Assembly: GCA_964386535.1 (NCBI GenBank)
Contig: CAYLRY010000016.1
Coordinates: 1-54,219 of the forward strand
Direction of reading: 5' to 3'
From: CAYLRY01 sp964386535
Lineage (GTDB): Bacteria > Chloroflexota > Dehalococcoidia > Dehalococcoidales > UBA3254
DNA: 54,219 nucleotides
Position numbers and translations under genes: made by a program. Within the stretch, counting starts at the first letter, position 1. Each line of letters begins with the position of its first letter. The notes beneath the pieces were generated by a model that did not search any database, was not told where the DNA came from, and saw only the letters and a program-made list of their open reading frames with translations. This document shows, piece after piece, positions 18,483-26,261 of this stretch.

Positions 18483-19274
18483 ATGGAAGAAAGAAATTTG
18501 TTAGTAGTTAAGATAGGTGGATCAACTTTAGGTCAGCATGACACCACCCTGGAAGATTTAGTAGACCTGCAAAAACATGGCAGGAAAGTAATTATCGTCC
18601 ACGGTGGTGGTAAAATTATCACTGAGTGGCTGAGCAAACTAGGAGCGGCCACTCAATTTATTCAGGGAGAACGGGTTACTGACCAGCTTGGATTGGAAAT
18701 AACTACGGCTGTATTATCCGGTGTAGTTAACAAAAACCTGGTCGCTGCAATAAATAATCTAGGTGGACGGGCAGCAGGGATAAGCGGCCCGGATGGATTG
18801 CTTCTTCTGGGATATGTTAAATCCCCTGATCTTGGTTATGTGGGAAACATAGCCAAGGTAAATCCAGAACTGATCCAGATATTATTAAATGCCGGATTTA
18901 TTCCGGTGATTTCATCTATCAGCTTTAACCATGTAAATCAGGCCAACGGCATGCCTTTATTATTGAATGTTAACGCTGATATTGCCGCAGGTGAGATAGC
19001 CGCTGCTGTCCCGTGTGAGAAACTGATTTTCTTAACTGATATTATAGGAGTATGTGACAAATCGGGGAACCTGATCCCAAGAATGAATGTAAAGGAAGCA
19101 GAGACTGCAATAGCCTCGGGTGTGGCTTCAGGAGGGATGATTCCGAAAATCCGGGCAGGTATCAGGTCATTAGAAACAGCTAAGGAAGCCCGTATCATTG
19201 ATGGAAGACAGGCCCATGCTTTACGGAAAGAAATAGAAAGCAATGAAAGCGGCACTACCATCTATAAAAATTAA
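18483..19274 (+). CDS. argB: Acetylglutamate kinase
   Basis: The product is an amino acid kinase family member best matched to ArgB (N-acetylglutamate + ATP). It shows LVVKIGGSTLG at the N-terminus, VIIVHGGGK, the acetylglutamate-site region (ERVTDQLGLE), LLLNVNADIAAGEIAAAV, and the ASGGMIPKI motif. It starts directly at the first strand and lacks the helix found in typical bacterial ArgB. That short form resembles what I recall of Dehalococcoides-type ArgB. The frame is open from a TTG at 18408; I chose the ATG at 18483 because it gives the family N-terminus, but the ribosome binding site is weak. A 175-nt gap separates it from argJ. Confidence 0.88.
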   Translation: MEERNLLVVKIGGSTLGQHDTTLEDLVDLQKHGRKVIIVHGGGKIITEWLSKLGAATQFIQGERVTDQLGLEITTAVLSGVVNKNLVAAINNLGGRAAGISGPDGLLLLGYVKSPDLGYVGNIAKVNPELIQILLNAGFIPVISSISFNHVNQANGMPLLLNVNADIAAGEIAAAVPCEKLIFLTDIIGVCDKSGNLIPRMNVKEAETAIASGVASGGMIPKIRAGIRSLETAKEARIIDGRQAHALRKEIESNESGTTIYKN

Positions 19275-19288
19275 TGAGGTAAAAGAAA

Positions 19289-20491
19289 TTGCAGAATCAA
19301 AAACTTAGCCAATCACAGGAAATTGCACAAAAATATATGATGAATTTCATCAAGCGTATCCCTGTTACCTTTACCAGGGGTCAGGGACTGCGATTGTGGG
19401 ATGAAAACGGTAAAGAATATCTGGATTTTGTTGGAGGCTGGGCAGTCGATAGCCTGGGACATTGCCATCCAGTACTTGTCGAGGCTCTGGCGGAACAAGC
19501 AAAGACTCTAATTCACGTTTCAAATGCATACTATCATCCTTATCTGGGCAAACTGGCTGAATTGCTGGTAAAAAATAGCTGTTTCAGTAAAGCGTTTTTT
19601 TGCAATAGCGGCGCTGAAGCCAATGAAGGGGCCATTAAACTTGCCCGCCGGTGGGGTGCATTAAAATTAAAGGGTGCTTTTGAGACTATTACCACTTATA
19701 GTTCTTTTCACGGTAGAACGCTGGCAATGGTGGCTGCTACAGGGCAAAGTAAGATGCAAGGCCCTTATTTGCCCTTAATGGCAGGCTTTGTTAATGTAGA
19801 ATTTAATAATATTGAGAGCATTAAAAAAGCTACCACAGATAAAACCTGTGCAGTGATGGTGGAGCCTGTTCAGGGTGAGGGCGGAGTAAATATACCTTCC
19901 ATGGACTACCTTAAACAGTTGCGAGCCTGGTGTAACGAAAAAGGCCTGATGCTGATTTTTGACGAAGTGCAAACGGGGATGGGGCGTTTAGGCAAGCTCT
20001 TCGGTTATCAACTATTCGACGTTGAGCCAGATGTTATTACCCTAGCTAAAGGTATTGCCAGTGGTGTCCCTATAGGTGTGGTGCTGGCCAAGGAGACTCA
20101 CTCTGTATTTGCCCCAGGAGAACACGGCACTACCTTTGGCGGTAATCCGCTGGCTTGTGCTGCGGGATACGCCGTAACCAAATACATTATTGACCATGAG
20201 ATCCCTGAAAATGCCGGCAATATGGGCCGTTACCTTTTAACCAAGCTGGAAGAATTGAAGAATAAATACAACTGTATTGCTGATGTCCGCGGCAAAGGAC
20301 TTTTAATAGGAGTTGAATTTAATAAAGACATTGCCGAGGCAGTAATGTATGCCTGTCTGGATAGGGGATTGATAATCAATTTTCTCAAACCTAATTTGCT
20401 GCGTGTGATCCCCCCTCTTATCATTACCCGGGCTGAAGTGGATGAGGGTATGCAAATTCTGGACGCGGCTATTGAACAAATTCAAAAATAA
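19289..20491 (+). CDS. argD: Acetylornithine aminotransferase
   Basis: The 400-residue protein is a class-III PLP aminotransferase of the ArgD type (N-acetylglutamate semialdehyde to N-acetylornithine). Key features are the FCNSGAEANEGAIKLAR phosphate-binding loop (about 104-120), IFDEVQTGMGRLG (the PLP-ring aspartate), and ITLAKGIASGVPIG, whose Lys near residue 253 forms the Schiff base. The TTG start has a GAGG site 10 nt upstream. It follows argB by 14 nt and precedes argG by 30 nt. Confidence 0.94.
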   Translation: MQNQKLSQSQEIAQKYMMNFIKRIPVTFTRGQGLRLWDENGKEYLDFVGGWAVDSLGHCHPVLVEALAEQAKTLIHVSNAYYHPYLGKLAELLVKNSCFSKAFFCNSGAEANEGAIKLARRWGALKLKGAFETITTYSSFHGRTLAMVAATGQSKMQGPYLPLMAGFVNVEFNNIESIKKATTDKTCAVMVEPVQGEGGVNIPSMDYLKQLRAWCNEKGLMLIFDEVQTGMGRLGKLFGYQLFDVEPDVITLAKGIASGVPIGVVLAKETHSVFAPGEHGTTFGGNPLACAAGYAVTKYIIDHEIPENAGNMGRYLLTKLEELKNKYNCIADVRGKGLLIGVEFNKDIAEAVMYACLDRGLIINFLKPNLLRVIPPLIITRAEVDEGMQILDAAIEQIQK

Positions 20492-20521
20492 CCGGATAAA
20501 GGATTATTAAGGAGATTTCTA

Positions 20522-21769
20522 ATGACTGAAAAAGTTGTTTTAGCTTATAGCGGCGGTGTAGATACCTCAGTGGCTATCAAATGGGTACCTGAGCACTATA
20601 AAATGGAGGTTATTACCCTAACTGTTGACATTGGCAACGTCGCCAATCTGGACGCCATCAAGGACAAGGCTGAAAAGCTGGGAGTAAAAAAGGCTTATGT
20701 AATCGATGCCCGGGAAACCTTTATCAGGGATTATTGCTGGCCGGCTCTTCAGGCAGATGCACTGTATGAAGGTGAATATCCCCTGGCTACTGCCCTGGGA
20801 AGGCCTTTGATCGCTAAATATATGGCGGAGATCGCTCTGGAAAATGGAGCTTCGGCTGTTTCGCATGGATGTACAGGTAAGGGTAATGACCAGGTCAGAC
20901 TTGATGTAGGCATCAATACACTGGCTCCAAACCTTAAAATTATTGCTCCAGCCCGGGAATGGGGAATGACCCGTGAAGAAACCATAGCGTACGCACACAA
21001 GAATAACATCCCTATACCGGTAACCAAAGAAAGTCCCTACTCTATTGATGAAAATCTGTGGGGAAGAGCCGTAGAATGCGGTATCCTGGAAAATCCCTGG
21101 AATGAGCCGCCGGAAGATGCTTTCGTTTGGACCCGATCTCCTGATAAAACTCCGGATAACCCAACCTATATAGAAATTGAATTTGAAAAGGGTATTCCAG
21201 TAGCCCTGGATGGGGTAAAAATGGATGGTATTTCTCTGCTTGAGAAATTAAATAAAATAGCCGGTGAGAACGGTGTAGGACGGATAGATCATATTGAAAA
21301 CCGTCTGGTTGGTATAAAATCAAGAGAAGTTTATGAAGCACCTGCACCAATGGTGTTATTGAAAGCGCATTTGGCTCTGGAGGAGCTGTGTTTAACCAAA
21401 CAGCAGTTACGCTTTAAACAAAAAGTAGCGGTAGAATATTCTGATTTGATTTATAATGGGCTCTGGTTCAGCGCTATGCACCAGGACCTGGCAGCTTATG
21501 TGCAGAGTACTCAACGTTTTGTCAGTGGAACGGTCAGGATGAAGCTGCATAAAGGCACATCCATGGTTGCCGGCCGTAAGTCGCCTTATTCATTATATAG
21601 TTTTAACTTGGCGACTTATGATAAAGGTGATATCTTTAATCCAGGTCATTCGGTCGGTTTCATCCAGCTCTGGGGTTTACCCACCAGGACCCAGGCTCAG
21701 TTACAGCCATTGAATGAAGTGGACAGTTCGTTAAACAGCATGAAAAATACCAGGAAGACCCAGAATTGA
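20522..21769 (+). CDS. argG: Argininosuccinate synthase
   Basis: The 415-residue protein is ArgG, which joins citrulline and aspartate using ATP. The ATP pyrophosphatase loop AYSGGVDTSVAI is at residues 8-19; HGCTGKGNDQVR (about 119-130) and SPYSIDENLWGRAVE (about 172-186) are family signatures. The start has a strong AAGGAGA site. Its stop overlaps the argH start by 4 nt (TTGA). Confidence 0.97.
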   Translation: MTEKVVLAYSGGVDTSVAIKWVPEHYKMEVITLTVDIGNVANLDAIKDKAEKLGVKKAYVIDARETFIRDYCWPALQADALYEGEYPLATALGRPLIAKYMAEIALENGASAVSHGCTGKGNDQVRLDVGINTLAPNLKIIAPAREWGMTREETIAYAHKNNIPIPVTKESPYSIDENLWGRAVECGILENPWNEPPEDAFVWTRSPDKTPDNPTYIEIEFEKGIPVALDGVKMDGISLLEKLNKIAGENGVGRIDHIENRLVGIKSREVYEAPAPMVLLKAHLALEELCLTKQQLRFKQKVAVEYSDLIYNGLWFSAMHQDLAAYVQSTQRFVSGTVRMKLHKGTSMVAGRKSPYSLYSFNLATYDKGDIFNPGHSVGFIQLWGLPTRTQAQLQPLNEVDSSLNSMKNTRKTQN

Positions 21770-23163
21770 GCTTGATCCGGGGACGGTTTCAAAAAGAAGC
21801 CAGTGAGGCAGTTAAGGAATACACTGCCTCACTGCCGTATGACCGGCGTTTATATCACTTTGATATTGCCGGTTCCCTGGCTCATGCTAAAATGCTGGCC
21901 AAACAGGGAATTATTACCGAATCAGATGCTGCGTCTATTACCCGGGGTCTACAGGAAATAGAACATGAAATTGAAACAGGGCAATTCGATTTCAAGAACG
22001 AACTTGAAGATATTCACATGAGCATAGAAGCTCGCCTGATAGAAAAGATCGGTCAGGCTGGCGCCAGGTTGCATACGGCACGTTCTCGCAACGACCAGAT
22101 TGCCCTGGATTTAAGGCTTTGTATACGTTCTGCCATTAACGATACCGTGAAGGCAATAAAGGCTCTGCAACACAATCTTTTACAAAAAGCAGAGACCCAT
22201 TCTCTGACAATGCTCCCCGGATATACCCATCTTCAAAGGGCTCAGCCGGTCTTATTAGCGCATCATTTGCTGGCTTATTTCGAAATGTTTCAGAGAGACT
22301 TAGAACGTTTTCTGGACTGTTTAAAAAGGTCTGATATAATGCCTCTGGGAAGCGGAGCTTTGGCTGGCCTGGCATATAATATTGATCGTGAATTTGTAGC
22401 TCATGAACTGGGATTTACCCAAATCAGTAAAAACAGCATGGATGCAGTATCTGACCGGGATTTCGTCATTGAATACGAAGCTGCTGCCAGTCTCTGCATG
22501 ATGCACCTGTCACGGTTGGCCGAGGAGTTTATTTTGTGGTCCTCTTCTGAATTTGGATTTGTGGATCTTGACGATTCTTTTACTACCGGAAGCAGTATTA
22601 TGCCTCAAAAAAAGAATCCTGACGTAGCAGAACTTACACGTGGAAAAGTAGGGCGAGTGTATGGAAATCTGATATCACTGCTGGTCACTATGAAAGCTCT
22701 GCCGTTATCCTATAACAGGGATTTACAGGAGGATAAAGAAGGTTTATTTGACACCATTGATACGCTCTTATCTACTTTAAAAATTTTCGCTGGTATGGTA
22801 GAAACCGCCAGTTTTAATGAAGATAAGATGGCGGCAGCATTAAATGAGGGCTATCTTTTAGCCACCGATTTAGCGGATTATCTGGTAAGAAAGGGTGAAA
22901 CCTTTCGTGGCGCGCACGAAGCCGTCGGAAAACTGGTCAATTGGGCAACGGGAAATAATCGTCTTTTTGCAGATGTAACTTTGGAAGAATATAGAGCATT
23001 CTCCCCTCTTTTTGACGAAGATGTTTATTCAATCAACTTTTCAACATCTCTTTCAGCCAGAAATAATCCAGGGGGAACCGCCCCTGCACAGGTATTATAC
23101 GCTTTAGAGGCCGCCTGGAAAACACTGGGAACTGATAAAAAGGCATACCGGGGCAATAATTAA
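21766..23163 (+). CDS. argH: Argininosuccinate lyase
   Basis: The 465-residue protein is ArgH, which cleaves argininosuccinate to arginine and fumarate. It has the N-terminal GRFQKEAS start, the TARSRNDQ substrate loop (about 105-112), the TH-containing GYTHLQRAQP loop and the superfamily signature GSSIMPQKKNPD (about 281-292). Translation begins at a TTG inside the argG stop (TTGA), implying translational coupling. argC and argF are not in the window. Confidence 0.97.
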   Translation: MSLIRGRFQKEASEAVKEYTASLPYDRRLYHFDIAGSLAHAKMLAKQGIITESDAASITRGLQEIEHEIETGQFDFKNELEDIHMSIEARLIEKIGQAGARLHTARSRNDQIALDLRLCIRSAINDTVKAIKALQHNLLQKAETHSLTMLPGYTHLQRAQPVLLAHHLLAYFEMFQRDLERFLDCLKRSDIMPLGSGALAGLAYNIDREFVAHELGFTQISKNSMDAVSDRDFVIEYEAAASLCMMHLSRLAEEFILWSSSEFGFVDLDDSFTTGSSIMPQKKNPDVAELTRGKVGRVYGNLISLLVTMKALPLSYNRDLQEDKEGLFDTIDTLLSTLKIFAGMVETASFNEDKMAAALNEGYLLATDLADYLVRKGETFRGAHEAVGKLVNWATGNNRLFADVTLEEYRAFSPLFDEDVYSINFSTSLSARNNPGGTAPAQVLYALEAAWKTLGTDKKAYRGNN

Positions 23164-23182
23164 AGGATCAATATTAAAATAA

Positions 23183-23220
23183 GATCAGTAGTTAATCAAT
23201 ATATTGATTAACTACTGATC
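23183..23220. terminator. Perfect 38-bp palindrome between convergent argH and rpmB
   Basis: The two 19-bp arms are exact reverse complements with no spacer; the left arm begins GATCAGTAG and the centre is ATAT. It lies 20 nt after argH and 37 nt after the end of the opposing rpmB gene. On the minus strand the hairpin is followed by a T-rich stretch (CTTATTTTAATATT), while on the plus strand no T-run follows. A bidirectional terminator, stronger for rpmB, is the simplest reading. Confidence 0.6.
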
Positions 23221-23256
23221 AGCTAACCGCGCAGTGATGCCAAAAAACAAATTCAA

Positions 23257-23442
23257 CTATTTAGATTTGATTTTATTCTGGGTTCTTATGCATCTGGTGC
23301 ATAAGTTCATCCTTTTAGATTTCCCATCCACGATTACTATAGTTGGATGCACATTTGGGAAAAAACGTCGGTTGGTATGCTGTTTTGAATGGCTAACATT
23401 TTCACCGAACATGGGAATTTTACCGCAAATTTCACATTTCAA
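23257..23442 (-). CDS. rpmB: Ribosomal protein bL28
   Basis: The 61-residue protein is bL28 of the large ribosomal subunit. The N-terminus MKCEICGK and the NVSHSKQHTNRRFFPNVH core are diagnostic. It is the zinc-binding form with two CxxC pairs (C3, C6 and C48, C51). It is transcribed away from fakA and towards argH. A plus-strand frame over the same bases (23234-23464) is a shadow. Confidence 0.95.
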   Translation of the reverse strand: MKCEICGKIPMFGENVSHSKQHTNRRFFPNVHPTIVIVDGKSKRMNLCTRCIRTQNKIKSK

Positions 23443-23615
23443 GGGCTTATACTCCTTTGATTAGTCAGCCTGTTATTGCAAACTGTCGAACAATAATATA
23501 CCATATTTTAGTGCATTATTCAAAATTGTGAGAGTAGATACTTGGATTGAACTGGGGGCATTGATACCGTTTATCCGGAAACATGCCCTTTTTAACTGGT
23601 GAGGTTATAAATAAA

Positions 23616-25244
23616 ATGAGAAAAATTGATACCACTGACGGACAAGTTTTAAGAGATATCTTTTCCGCAGCAACGGTCTGGTTAGAAAAAAGTGCGGCTG
23701 ATATTGATGCCTTAAATGTGTTCCCTGTACCTGATGGTGATACCGGCACCAATATGCTTTTAACCATGCGGTCTGCTGTAGAAGAAGCTTTTAGAGCGCC
23801 TGATCACAGTGCTTCTGCGGTGGCCCAGGCTATGTCAAAGGGAGCTTTGATGGGAGCCCGCGGTAACAGCGGTGTAATTCTCTCGCAAATTCTCAGGGGT
23901 ATGGCACAGGGATTAGCCGGTAAAGATATATTTACAGGCAGAGATTTTGCGGATGCTTTTATGCAGGCCTCTAAAATGGCTTATAAAGGTCTCAGCAATC
24001 CGGTGGAAGGTACTATTCTTACTGTTATTAGAGAGGCGGCTGTGGCAGGACAGGAGTACGTATTAAATAATAATGATGATCTAGTTTCAGTTATGGAAGC
24101 TATTGTGGCGGCTGCCAATTTATCTCTGGAAAATACCCCCAATTTACTAGCGGTGTTGAAAGAATCCGGCGTGGTGGATGCCGGAGGCCAGGGATTATAT
24201 ACAATTCTCGAAGGGGCACTCCGTTACTTGCGAGGTGAAGGCGAACAGATGCAATTCCGCAAACCGCAAATAGTAACCAGTAATATAACAGCACCTGCCA
24301 GAATTCAACCCTTGAACTTGAAGGAAGTCCCTTTTGGTTATTGTACTGAATTTTTAATTAAAGGACAGGGAATTGATCAGGAAAAAATCAGAACCCGTTT
24401 AAAAAAGAAGGGTGAATCGCTTATTGTGGTGGGAGATAAATCCAATGTTAGGGTACATATTCATACCCTTGATCCGGGTAATGTATTACATTTCGCCACA
24501 TCGTATGGTACTTTGCATCAGGTAAGCATCCGTAATATGGATGAACAGCATGAAGACTTCCTGGAAATGCAAAAGCAGAAAGTACCTGTTTCCAATATTG
24601 CTATTATTACGGTTGCACCTGGCGAAGGTATTGCTGATGTTTTTAGCAGTTTGGGAGCTGTAGTGGTTTCGGGTGGTCAAACCATGAATCCCAGCACTAA
24701 AGAACTTCTTCAGGCTGTGGAGTCCGTGGTACCGGACAAAGTGGTTATTTTGCCCAATAATAAAAATATTGTGTTGACGGCCAACCAGGTTCAATCACTA
24801 ACCCAAAAAAGTATCAAGGTAATTCCTACCAAAACCGTGCCCCAGGGTGTAGCTGCATTGCTGGCTTTTGAATATGAGGCGGATTTTGAGACCAACGCAA
24901 AAGTAATGGAAAAAGCTCGCAACTCTGTAAGGACTTTAGAAATAACTCGTGCTGTTCGTACGACTAAAATAGGAGACATGAGGATCAAGAAAAATCAGGC
25001 AATAGGCCTTCTGGATACTGATTTGGTGGCGGTTAGTAATACGGTAATTGATGTACTAAATCAGTTGCTGGAGAAGATTGAACTAGAAAATGCCGAAGTG
25101 GTCACCATTTATTACGGACAAGATGTTCAGCAAGCTGAGGCAGAAAAGATAACCAATAGCATTAAAGAAAAATACCCGAATTTACAGATTGAACAGGTTC
25201 GCGGTGGTCAACCCCATTACGAATATATAATTTCAATTGAATAA
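23616..25244 (+). CDS. fakA: DAK2-domain fatty acid kinase (FakA/YloV)
   Basis: The product (542 residues from this start) has an N-terminal DAK2 phosphatase/kinase-like domain with NVFPVPDGDTGTNMLLT (about 28-44) and ARGNSGVILSQILRG (about 80-94), followed by the FakA middle and C-terminal domains. FakA phosphorylates fatty acids presented by DegV-type FakB proteins. I chose the ATG at 23616 because a GAGG site precedes it; an ATG at 23583 in frame lacks one. A degV gene follows 20 nt downstream, the usual FakA-FakB pairing. Confidence 0.93.
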   Translation: MRKIDTTDGQVLRDIFSAATVWLEKSAADIDALNVFPVPDGDTGTNMLLTMRSAVEEAFRAPDHSASAVAQAMSKGALMGARGNSGVILSQILRGMAQGLAGKDIFTGRDFADAFMQASKMAYKGLSNPVEGTILTVIREAAVAGQEYVLNNNDDLVSVMEAIVAAANLSLENTPNLLAVLKESGVVDAGGQGLYTILEGALRYLRGEGEQMQFRKPQIVTSNITAPARIQPLNLKEVPFGYCTEFLIKGQGIDQEKIRTRLKKKGESLIVVGDKSNVRVHIHTLDPGNVLHFATSYGTLHQVSIRNMDEQHEDFLEMQKQKVPVSNIAIITVAPGEGIADVFSSLGAVVVSGGQTMNPSTKELLQAVESVVPDKVVILPNNKNIVLTANQVQSLTQKSIKVIPTKTVPQGVAALLAFEYEADFETNAKVMEKARNSVRTLEITRAVRTTKIGDMRIKKNQAIGLLDTDLVAVSNTVIDVLNQLLEKIELENAEVVTIYYGQDVQQAEAEKITNSIKEKYPNLQIEQVRGGQPHYEYIISIE

Positions 25245-25264
25245 AAAAGGAGAGCCGAGCTATT

Positions 25265-26110
25265 ATGACAGTAAAAATTATCACCGATAGTTTGGGTGAT
25301 GTTCCAGCCGATTTAGTAAAACAACTGGATATAACTGTGATACCCATCCATGTTCTTTTCGGAACCGAAAGTTTCCAGGATGGGGTAGATTTAACCTCGG
25401 AACAATTTTACTCCCGGCTCGTTAGCAGTAAAACACTTCCTACCACCGCGGTTCCAGCCCTTGGCACATTTATTGATATTTATGATAAAGTGCCTGAAGA
25501 TTTCAATGATATTATTGTTCTGACTATTTCTCATAAACTTAGCGGAACGTTTGATACGGCTAACCGCGCCATAGAGATGACCAGGAAAAAACGCCGTATA
25601 AAAGTAATTGATACATTGCATGTTATTATGGGAGAAGGTTTACTGGTTATTCAAGCAGCTAAAGCAGCCAAAGACGGCGCCAGTTTCGATCAAATAATTA
25701 AGCAAATTGAGGGAAATATCCCACGCATTGAAGAACGTATGGCTTTCGATACGCTTGAATATCTAAAACGCGGCGGACGCATTGGCGCGGCTCAAGCTTT
25801 TTTAGGTTCCATTCTTAAAGTTAATCCAGTGCTTGGTATGAAAGATGGAGAAATTTATCCCTTATCTCGTGAACGCTCAAGAAGTAAAGCTATTGATGCT
25901 CTCTTTAATTTTGCTACCAGCTACAATAAAATTGAAGCCATTGCGGTTGAGGATGCTACCACACCTCAGGAGGCAGATGCCTTAACCCAGAAGCTGCAAT
26001 GCCAGTTCCCGGATAAAACTATTTACCGTTCCAAAGTAAGTGCGGTAATTGGCGCTCATGTAGGTCCCAGTGTAATCGCAGTTTCCGTTTTAGGAGATAA
26101 AAAGCTTTAG
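25265..26110 (+). CDS. DegV family fatty-acid-binding protein (FakB-like)
   Basis: The 281-residue protein is a DegV family member that binds a fatty acid and presents it to FakA. It begins VKIITDSLGDVPADL and contains ISHKLSGTFDTA (about 85-96) and the LEYLKRGGRIGAAQAFLGSILKVNP segment (about 162-186) that lines the lipid pocket. The ATG has an AGGAGAG site. It is directly downstream of fakA and so is the likely cognate FakB. A second DegV gene lies at 34935-35795. Confidence 0.92.
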   Translation: MTVKIITDSLGDVPADLVKQLDITVIPIHVLFGTESFQDGVDLTSEQFYSRLVSSKTLPTTAVPALGTFIDIYDKVPEDFNDIIVLTISHKLSGTFDTANRAIEMTRKKRRIKVIDTLHVIMGEGLLVIQAAKAAKDGASFDQIIKQIEGNIPRIEERMAFDTLEYLKRGGRIGAAQAFLGSILKVNPVLGMKDGEIYPLSRERSRSKAIDALFNFATSYNKIEAIAVEDATTPQEADALTQKLQCQFPDKTIYRSKVSAVIGAHVGPSVIAVSVLGDKKL

Positions 26111-26261
26111 TTGCTTTCTTCCTAAATCTATTCTAAGCCGGCTCTCTATTTTCAATCTGTAATTTACATGATTTTTCAAAAAAATAAGGAGAAGCGGCTT
26201 ATTACTAAATTGGCCCTGAGAACCTTAATAATAATTCATGTAATTGTATGGAGATTTCAGT

